NCBI GenBank assembly: GCA_021107335.1
Contig: JAIOSZ010000313.1
Span: 1-11,738, forward strand
Direction of reading: 5' to 3'
Length of the DNA stretch: 11,738 bases
DNA from: Desulfuromonadaceae bacterium
Lineage (GTDB): Bacteria > Desulfobacterota > Desulfuromonadia > Desulfuromonadales > Syntrophotaleaceae
Below, piece by piece: positions 1 to 4,940 of the stretch (position 1 is the stretch's first letter; each line of letters begins with the position of its first letter). The notes under the pieces are model-generated. The model was given only the letters and a program-made list of their open reading frames with translations, ran no database searches and was not told where the DNA came from. The position numbers and the translations under genes were made by a program.

Positions 1-24
1 AAAAACGGCGCTCATCGTCATCAC

Positions 25-52
25 ATTCTATCAGACGGGGTCGTGGAGACAA
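25..52 (-). promoter_or_regulatory. candidate sigma-70 promoter pointing out of the left edge
   Basis: On the minus strand a TTGTCT hexamer (47-52) and a TAGAAT hexamer (25-30) are separated by 16 bp, giving 4/6 and 5/6 matches to the sigma-70 consensus. It lies just downstream of the cysteine-cluster gene and would drive a gene beyond the window. Two ATG triplets (13-15 and 19-21, minus strand) follow but cannot be tested because the window ends. This is only a consensus match. Confidence 0.35.
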
Positions 53-60
53 GGTTTACA

Positions 61-75
61 CTGCCCAGGGGGCAG
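61..75 (-). terminator. short hairpin after the cysteine-cluster gene, possible weak terminator
   Basis: CTGCCC (61-66) and GGGCAG (70-75) form a 6-bp stem with a 3-nt loop, 11 bp downstream of the stop codon of the YkgJ-like gene. There is no good T-tract on the minus-strand side, so an intrinsic terminator is possible but unproven. Confidence 0.3.
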
Positions 76-86
76 GCTGTATCTAT

Positions 87-488
87 TCAGCGGGTGGTTT
101 GTTGCTGGTAAGCGCAAAAGCCGGGGCGCGGGCCGATTTGCGGATGGTTACGGCAGGTGGCGGGACGCCGGGAATAGATGGTACAACGGCGGCTGGACGT
201 ATCGAGAAAGATGCAGTCGTCGTTGGCGCGGCGGGCCAGGGTGAAGATCTGGTGCTTGAAGTTGAAATGGCCGATGAGACCGGCTTTTTTCAGTTTTTTA
301 GCGAGCTGCTTGGCCGGTTCCTCTGCTTCAAAAGCGTCAATAAGTTCCATGCGCACCAGATCCTCAACGCGTACTTCCACTGGCAGGCTGCAGCAGACCG
401 CGCGGCAGTCGTTACACAACCCTTTGCGGTATTTGATCCAGGTCGCAGGGCTGTCGACGTGGCAGTGATATCGGACGATTTTTTTCAT
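87..488 (-). CDS. YkgJ family cysteine-cluster protein (putative metal-binding)
   Basis: A 133-residue cytoplasmic protein without signal peptide or membrane segment. It shows the YkgJ / UPF0153 pattern: CxxCxxxCC at residues 25-33, then Cys92, Cys102 (in a RRCTIYSRRP stretch) and Cys112 in a PATCR motif, with a last Cys125 near the C-terminus. The family is predicted to chelate zinc or iron through this cluster; its biochemical role is not established. An additional HCH (8-10) precedes the cluster. The protein is basic between residues 60 and 90. The ATG at 488 is the only sensible start: the frame is open for only about 20 codons upstream and offers no ATG, GTG or TTG. No Shine-Dalgarno sequence precedes it, which is odd. 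It is separated from ettA by a strong terminator, so it is probably a single-gene unit. Confidence 0.85.
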   Translation of the reverse strand: MKKIVRYHCHVDSPATWIKYRKGLCNDCRAVCCSLPVEVRVEDLVRMELIDAFEAEEPAKQLAKKLKKAGLIGHFNFKHQIFTLARRANDDCIFLDTSSRRCTIYSRRPATCRNHPQIGPRPGFCAYQQQTTR

Positions 489-554
489 GATAGCAATGCA
501 GAAGGTACAGCTGACAACCTGGAGAGGGAACAGCTCGAATAACGGTTAATTCTG

Positions 555-572
555 GTCGGCTATAGGGCCGAC
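555..572 (-). promoter_or_regulatory. leader hairpin upstream of the cysteine-cluster gene
   Basis: GTCGGC (555-560) and GCCGAC (567-572) form a perfect 6-bp stem with a 6-nt loop. It lies about 66 bp upstream of the start codon and downstream of the candidate promoter, so it would be in the 5' untranslated leader. No T-tract follows, so it is not an obvious attenuator. Function unknown. Confidence 0.35.
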
Positions 573-597
573 GGGTGATGATCAACGGCGTGGAACC

Positions 598-623
598 ATA
601 ATAGAATGAAGTTGTAATTGCAA
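598..623 (-). promoter_or_regulatory. candidate promoter for the cysteine-cluster gene
   Basis: On the minus strand TATTAT (598-603) matches the -10 consensus at 5/6. TTGCAA (618-623) is a possible -35 but the spacing is only 14 bp, shorter than normal. It would give a leader of about 100 nt. Weak evidence. Confidence 0.25.
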
Positions 624-734
624 GGGAGAACTCAACGCGGTTTTCGCAAAATGCTGGCCAAAATTCAATAATCTAAACAGGGTCCCGTCAGCTAAAATGG
701 CTAGACCAATTTCGAAAAAAAAGAAATGTCTGTC

Positions 735-780
735 GGAATAAAGAGAGGGCAGCCTGCGTGGGCTGCCCTCTCTTTATTCC
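735..780. terminator. perfect 20-bp hairpin terminator after ettA
   Basis: Positions 735-754 and 761-780 are perfect reverse complements, making a 20-bp stem with a 6-nt loop (TGCGTG). The core is G+C-rich (GAGGGCAGCC) and the outer part A+T-rich (AATAAAGA). It begins 24 bp after the ettA stop codon. The symmetry means it could act in both directions. The T-run within the stem is interrupted; a longer T-rich run on the minus strand lies about 10 bp further on. Confidence 0.75.
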
Positions 781-804
781 TGATGGGCGTAGTTAAATGG
801 TCGT

Positions 805-2490
805 CTAGGCTCGCGTCAGGTGCCGGTATTTGATGCGGTGGGGCTGATCGGCGGCGGCGCCAAGGCGTTTTTTGCGGTCCTCTTCGTATTCGGACCAGTT
901 GCCCTCAAACCAGACGGTCTGGCTGTCGCCCTCGAAGGCCAGAATGTGGGTGGCGATGCGATCGAGGAACCAGCGATCATGGCTGATAACTACCGCGCAG
1001 CCAGCGTAGTTCTCGAGGGCCTCTTCCAGGGCGCGCATGGTGTTGACGTCGAGATCGTTGGTCGGTTCGTCAAGCAGCAGCACGTTGGACTCGCTGCGCA
1101 GCATTTTGGCCAGATGGACCCGGTTGCGCTCGCCACCGGAGAGGACGCCGACCTTTTTTTGCTGTTGTTCGCCGCCGAAGTTAAAGCGGGATACATAGGC
1201 GCGGCTGTTCATGGTGCGGTTGCCGAGCTCGATGATTTCCTGGCCGTCGGTAATTTCTTGCCAGATGCTCTTCTCTGGGTCAAGGGCATCCCGACTCTGG
1301 TCGACATAGGCCAGTTTGACCGTGTCGCCAACGCGGATAGTGCCACCATCGGGCTGCTCCTGACCGGTAACCATCCGGAACAGGGTAGTTTTGCCGGCAC
1401 CGTTGGGGCCGATAATGCCGACGATACCGCCGGGGGGCAGGCGGAAGGTCATATCTTCTACCAGCAAGCGGTCGCCATAGCCCTTGGCGACGCCTTCGGC
1501 CTCAATAACGATGTCGCCGAGACGCGGTCCGGGCGGAATGAACAGCTCCAGTTCCCGCTCCTTTTCCTCCCCTTGTTGGTTGAGCAGTTTCTCGTAGGAG
1601 TTGATGCGAGCCTGGCCTTTGGCGTGGCGGCCCTTGGGTGACATGCGAATCCACTCCAACTCTCGTTGCAGGGTTTTCTGTCGGGCGCTCTGCTGCTTAT
1701 CTTCTCGCTGCAGGCGATCCTGTTTTTGCTCCAACCAAGAGGAGTAGTTGCCCTGCCAGGGAATGCCCTGGCCGCGGTCGAGCTCCAGAATCCAGCCGGC
1801 CACATTATCCAGAAAGTAGCGATCATGAGTGACGGCGATAACGGTGCCGGCGTAGCGCTGCAGATGTTGCTCAAGCCAGGCAACGGTTTCGGCGTCGAGA
1901 TGGTTGGTCGGCTCGTCAAGGAGTAGGATGTCCGGTTTCTGCAGCAGCAGTCGGCACAGGGCCACTCGGCGCTTTTCACCACCGGACAGGACATCGACTA
2001 TTGTGTCGCCGGGGGGGCAGCGCAGGGCGTCCATGGCCTGCTCAAGGCGGCTGTCGAGGTCCCAGGCGTCGAGGTGATCGAGTTGCTCCTGAACCTCGGC
2101 CTGACGGGCGATGAGGTCGTTCATCTCGTCGTCGGACATCGGCTCGGCGAATTTCATGTTGATGTCGTTGAATTCGGTGACCAGGTCGACAATCGACTGG
2201 ACTCCTTCTTCTACAACCTGACGTACAGTCTTGCCTTCACCGAGTTGTGGCTCCTGCTCGAGAAAGCCGACTGTATGGCCTGGGGAAAGGATCGTTTCGC
2301 CCTGGAAGTCCCCATCGACCCCGGCCAGAATGCGCAGCAGGGAACTTTTACCCGAGCCGTTAAGGCCGAGAACGCCGATCTTGGCGCCGTAGAAGTAGGA
2401 CAGGGAAATGTCTTTGAGAATCGGTTTTTTGTTGTGGTGCTTGCTGACGCGAATCATCGAATAGATGATTTTACGGCCTTCGTCGCTCAT
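805..2490 (-). CDS. ettA: energy-dependent translational throttle protein EttA (ABC-F ATPase)
   Basis: A 561-residue soluble ABC-F protein with two nucleotide-binding domains and no membrane segments. EttA binds the ribosomal E site and links initiation of peptide-bond formation to the ATP/ADP ratio. NBD1 has Walker A GLNGSGKS (42-49), an LSGGE signature (168-172) and Walker B ending in DEP (192-194). The interdomain P-site tRNA interaction linker spans about 243-325, with EttA-typical GNYSSWLEQK and ELFIPPGPRLGD stretches. NBD2 has GPNGAGKT (361-368), LSGGE (450-454) and a second DEP (474-476). The insertion at about 95-140 fits the EttA arm domain. Length matches the family (E. coli 555). 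The ATG at 2490 is preceded by AGAGGAG at a rather long spacing of about 11 nt. It has its own long upstream region filled with palindromic repeats and a downstream terminator, so it is monocistronic. Confidence 0.96.
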   Translation of the reverse strand: MSDEGRKIIYSMIRVSKHHNKKPILKDISLSYFYGAKIGVLGLNGSGKSSLLRILAGVDGDFQGETILSPGHTVGFLEQEPQLGEGKTVRQVVEEGVQSIVDLVTEFNDINMKFAEPMSDDEMNDLIARQAEVQEQLDHLDAWDLDSRLEQAMDALRCPPGDTIVDVLSGGEKRRVALCRLLLQKPDILLLDEPTNHLDAETVAWLEQHLQRYAGTVIAVTHDRYFLDNVAGWILELDRGQGIPWQGNYSSWLEQKQDRLQREDKQQSARQKTLQRELEWIRMSPKGRHAKGQARINSYEKLLNQQGEEKERELELFIPPGPRLGDIVIEAEGVAKGYGDRLLVEDMTFRLPPGGIVGIIGPNGAGKTTLFRMVTGQEQPDGGTIRVGDTVKLAYVDQSRDALDPEKSIWQEITDGQEIIELGNRTMNSRAYVSRFNFGGEQQQKKVGVLSGGERNRVHLAKMLRSESNVLLLDEPTNDLDVNTMRALEEALENYAGCAVVISHDRWFLDRIATHILAFEGDSQTVWFEGNWSEYEEDRKKRLGAAADQPHRIKYRHLTRA

Positions 2491-2524
2491 GGTTAAGCGT
2501 CTCCTCTGTTGGGTTGCTTTCCGT

Positions 2525-2539
2525 CTGGCGGTTGGCCAG
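2525..2539 (-). promoter_or_regulatory. hairpin in the ettA leader
   Basis: CTGGC (2525-2529) and GCCAG (2535-2539) form a 5-bp stem with a 5-nt loop, about 35 bp upstream of the ettA start and outside the repeat elements. It could be a leader structure; no regulatory function can be claimed. No confident ettA promoter was found between here and the repeat. Confidence 0.25.
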
Positions 2540-2570
2540 CGAAAATATTGGTAAATTAATTCGGATGCTT

Positions 2571-2725
2571 TTAAGTCGGCCGGTCTTGCCCGGCCAGGCG
2601 TGTAACTTTTCTTGACGGCCTAGAACAGTTACACGCTCTAAGCCTTTCGCCCCTTCATCCCCTGTGATGCCGCCGGAGCGAAGTGGGCGTTTTGCGATCA
2701 GGCGGGGACGCAACCCCGCAGCCTT
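2571..2725. repeat. short copy of the palindromic element, internally deleted
   Basis: The first 62 bp (2571-2632) match 2774-2835 of the longer copy at about 56 of 62 positions. The rest (about 2638-2725) matches the inner right arm (about 3001-3063) and the right terminus (3200-3225) of the longer copy. Relative to that copy, two internal blocks are missing. The left GC hairpin (2578-2595) and the right GC hairpin (2702-2719) are both kept. The internal hairpin is rebuilt: GCGTGTAACT (2598-2607) pairs perfectly with AGTTACACGC (2627-2636), sequence not shared with the longer copy. It codes for nothing recognisable and looks like a MITE- or REPIN-like non-autonomous element. Confidence 0.75.
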
Positions 2726-2773
2726 ATAGTAGTTTGTGCAGCAGAACTAAAAATACTGCAACACGCAAATCTA

Positions 2774-3225
2774 TTAAGTCGGCCGGTCTTGCCCGGCCAG
2801 GCGCGTCACTTTTCTTGACGACCAAGAAAAGTAACCAAAAGAAGGTCGCCCCCCGTTGGCCCGCCTGCGGCGGGTTCCCTCTCTCCGGAATTATAATCCG
2901 GGAAGGACGAAAACTCGCTACGCTCAGACATCCGTCCTTCTGTTCCGGATGAAAATTCCTGCGTTCGGCTGCACTCACAGGGGGTGAAAAGCGTAAGCCG
3001 TAAGCCTTTTGCCCTTCCCTCCCCTATGACGCAGCCGGAGCGCAGTGGACGTTTTGCGAAATAGGCGGAAAACTGTCCGAGCGCAGCGAGTTTTGCCCGC
3101 CCGTAAAACGTCTGCGCAGCGTAGGGTACCCGCAGGGCCAGGAGTTGGGGCGCCTTTTTCTGCCTACTCTTTTTTGGCGTGTAAAAAGAGTAGGGCGTCG
3201 GGCGGGGACGCAACCCCGCGACCTT
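2774..3225. repeat. about 450-bp imperfect palindromic element with ordered hairpin modules
   Basis: Each arm carries the same series of modules, and each pair is centred near position 3001. The outer pair is a GC hairpin with 6-bp stem and 6-nt loop (2781-2798 and 3202-3219). Next is an A/T hairpin (2808-2832 with 10-bp stem; 3163-3194 with 12-bp stem). Then comes a 21-nt segment centred on CTCGCTNCGCTC (2910-2930 against the reverse complement of 3074-3094, 19 of 21 identical), inside larger hairpins (2902-2940 and 3048-3112). Innermost is a 25-nt segment (2959-2983 against the reverse complement of 3021-3045). No transposase is present. The two internal reading frames running outward-to-inward give similar pseudo-peptides, which reflects the palindrome rather than a gene. 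Confidence 0.8.
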
Positions 3226-3301
3226 GCTCTTCGGCTTACAAAACCATGAAACATCTTAACGGACCATTATCGTCCCAGACATTCATGCATCGATACCAAT
3301 A

Positions 3302-3343
3302 AAAAAAGGCCGGGGGAGCGATGATGCTTCCCCGGCCTTTTTT
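3302..3343. terminator. bidirectional intrinsic terminator after the DUF4139 gene
   Basis: The stem pairs 3302-3319 with 3326-3343: an A6 run, GGCCGGGG, and GC near a 6-nt loop (GATGAT), with one G-T pair. It is flanked by A and T runs on the two sides, so it has a T-tract on either strand. It lies about 20 bp past the stop codon of the DUF4139 gene and should isolate that gene from the repeats and ettA. Confidence 0.85.
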
Positions 3344-3362
3344 ACTCTCTATTCAACCCTGC

Positions 3363-4808
3363 TCAATACCGCACCCGCGCCCGATAAGTCAGCACCACCT
3401 TACCTTCTGCCGGCACCTCGACCTGCCATACGGCGGTTCGAGCGTCCTCCTTGCGATGGGGCAGACTTTCCTCGACGATCTGCCAGTCACCAGGCAGCGG
3501 TTCGGCGACCTTAACCGTTACCGCTTTGTCAGTAGCATTGCTCAATTCAATAAGATAAGCACTTTCGATCAGGTTTTCCCGGGCACCGGAGGCCAGCTTT
3601 TTAAAATCGGTCTGGGTCCGCTGGGCGGTGACATCGAAAGCCGACCCCAGTTGCAAACGCACCGTTTGATTTTTAGCCGTATGATCGATGCGGTCCTCAC
3701 CCACGAACTGGGCGTTCCCGGCGCGATCGTTTTTGTAAACCCGTAGGATACCCTTTGGCAGGGGCAGACCGAGACCGCCCTGCTTGCGATTGTCGAATTC
3801 GAGAAAGACGGCTGCTTTGAGCTTTTCACCCAATTTACCGTATAGACCTCGATAGTAATATTGGCTACCGCGCAGCAGGTATTCCTTGCGCACCGGCACC
3901 GCGCTGGCACCGAGCAAAGCGACCTGTTTGACCTGATTGTCGCCGATGGTGGTGGGTCGATCGAGGGTGTAGAGATGGTAGTCGAGCAGGCTCTCTTCGG
4001 CCATCGCCGGTGCCGCCGCCATGGTTTTAACCACCCGACCATCAAAGGCTGCCCGCTCCAACAGCGCCGGTCTGACCCGGTTGACCTCACCGGCCACCAA
4101 CTGCAGAAGAGCGTTACGATAGGTACTGCCACTACGGTTGTCGAGGGTCACCCAACCGGACAGGTCGAGTTGGCTATCATCGGCGCTCAGTTCAGCCACG
4201 TAATCGGCCCGCCAAGACAGGCCGCTGCTCAGGTAGCTAAGTTCGATATCCCGCGGTCCCGCTTTACTATTAGTCAGACGTACAACCAAAGTCGGTCTGT
4301 CCCGCAAATTGGCCGGCACATCGGGAAACACCAACCGGCCGGGAACACCGGTTTCGATACGGTCCCCCATGCGCAGCACTACCCCGCCGTTGGCAGCCAA
4401 TACCGTGGCTGACTCTAGGGTTTCAGCACCGCTCTGTGGATGCACCCGCACCACTTGCACCGTCTTGCCGACGTACTTTTCCAGCAGTTTCTGCGGCGTC
4501 AGCAGATCGTAATCGAAGTTCTGCTCCACCACTTGCAAGCCGCCCTTACCATCCAATTCACGAAGCAGTGCGGTCTCTGCCATCATACCGCCGCTGACTT
4601 CACGCAGGGCCAGCAGGTTCTCGCCGGCTGGCAACTGGACCCGGCGACGATCTTTGATCAAGGCCAAATCACCATTGTAGATAGTTACCGCCACCTGCTG
4701 TTGGTCCTGCAGGGTGCTGCGTATCTCTTCGGCGGTGGCCACCGCTCCACTGCTAAGAAAGCATAGCCCCAGCAAAAGTCCCAAACTGCGCTTACATGTT
4801 CTCTGCAT
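3363..4808 (-). CDS. exported DUF4139 domain-containing protein
   Basis: A 481-residue protein of unknown function. The N-terminus is a Sec signal peptide: basic MQRTCKR, a hydrophobic stretch at 8-25, and a likely signal peptidase I site after ATA (about residue 26). The LGLC sequence at 13-16 is a poor lipobox because Leu precedes the Cys. The mature part is rich in predicted beta strands; the DUF4139 hallmark is GLSWRADYVAEL (196-207) followed by LDLSGWVTLDN (214-224) and a GEVN segment (240-243). The family is secreted or periplasmic, sometimes compared with mucoidy-inhibitor-like proteins; no activity can be assigned. The start is well supported: GAGGAGGT lies about 5 nt before the ATG. 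A promoter precedes it and a strong terminator follows, so it is probably transcribed alone, with possible read-through from uvrD. Confidence 0.88.
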   Translation of the reverse strand: MQRTCKRSLGLLLGLCFLSSGAVATAEEIRSTLQDQQQVAVTIYNGDLALIKDRRRVQLPAGENLLALREVSGGMMAETALLRELDGKGGLQVVEQNFDYDLLTPQKLLEKYVGKTVQVVRVHPQSGAETLESATVLAANGGVVLRMGDRIETGVPGRLVFPDVPANLRDRPTLVVRLTNSKAGPRDIELSYLSSGLSWRADYVAELSADDSQLDLSGWVTLDNRSGSTYRNALLQLVAGEVNRVRPALLERAAFDGRVVKTMAAAPAMAEESLLDYHLYTLDRPTTIGDNQVKQVALLGASAVPVRKEYLLRGSQYYYRGLYGKLGEKLKAAVFLEFDNRKQGGLGLPLPKGILRVYKNDRAGNAQFVGEDRIDHTAKNQTVRLQLGSAFDVTAQRTQTDFKKLASGARENLIESAYLIELSNATDKAVTVKVAEPLPGDWQIVEESLPHRKEDARTAVWQVEVPAEGKVVLTYRARVRY

Positions 4809-4879
4809 CGACTACCTCCTCGCTGAGAGTCCTAATTTGAAACCTTATGGGAAACTATCTCGTGAACGACGTTGCGATC

Positions 4880-4909
4880 ATTATAGCAAACCCTCGGTTT
4901 TGACATCAG
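4880..4909 (-). promoter_or_regulatory. promoter of the DUF4139 gene
   Basis: The minus strand has a perfect -10 hexamer TATAAT (4880-4885) and a weak -35 CTGATG (4904-4909) 18 bp upstream. The predicted transcript would have a leader of about 65 nt before the well-placed ribosome-binding site. The region between the uvrD stop (4941) and here contains only a weak 5-bp hairpin (4914-4932), not a strong terminator. Confidence 0.55.
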
Positions 4910-4940
4910 CCTGTTCGGAAAAGGAGACCGAAGCAATGCC

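Larger units (their letters stand above)
489..804. other. intergenic region between ettA and the cysteine-cluster gene
   Basis: 316 bp without a credible gene. Three things can be seen: the ettA terminator hairpin (735-780), a candidate minus-strand promoter (598-623), and a small GC hairpin (555-572) that would sit in the 5' leader of the downstream gene. The remainder, especially 640-730, is A+T-rich with an A8 run near 714-722 and shows no further structure I can support. Confidence 0.6.
2491..3362. other. 872-bp non-coding region upstream of ettA, filled with palindromic elements
   Basis: No credible gene is present. From left to right it holds the ettA ribosome-binding site and leader hairpin, a short repeat copy (2571-2725), a 48-bp spacer, a long imperfect palindrome (2774-3225), about 75 bp without visible structure, and the terminator of the DUF4139 gene (3302-3343). 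Open frames exist on both strands here, but their predicted proteins follow the palindrome modules and resemble no family. Confidence 0.8.

Noticed and set aside
820..1641. A 273-codon open frame on the plus strand antisense to ettA
   Set aside because: It is a shadow of the strongly conserved ettA frame; no ribosome-binding site or recognisable domain. The same holds for the plus-strand frames opposite clc, uvrD, paaK and the DUF4139 gene.
2571..2835. Possible CRISPR array, because a 62-bp segment is repeated
   Set aside because: There are only two copies, 203 bp apart, imperfect and longer than CRISPR repeats, with no regular spacers and no cas genes. They are the ends of a palindromic element.
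2683..3302. Open reading frames of 76-135 codons on both strands of the region upstream of ettA
   Set aside because: They overlap each other, follow the palindromic modules, and give low-complexity Arg/Pro/Ser-rich peptides without a family match. Similar peptides on the two strands are explained by the inverted arms.
4750..4808. DUF4139 protein as a lipoprotein, from the Cys at residue 16
   Set aside because: The residue before the Cys is Leu, which does not fit the lipobox, and a better signal peptidase I site (ATA followed by EE) follows.
4895..4905. TTGACA on the plus strand as a promoter element
   Set aside because: No -10 at proper spacing and no plus-strand gene downstream; the region serves the minus-strand DUF4139 promoter.
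4914..4932. Terminator after uvrD
   Set aside because: TTCGG and CCGAA form only a 5-bp stem with a 9-nt loop and no strong T-tract beyond it on the minus strand.
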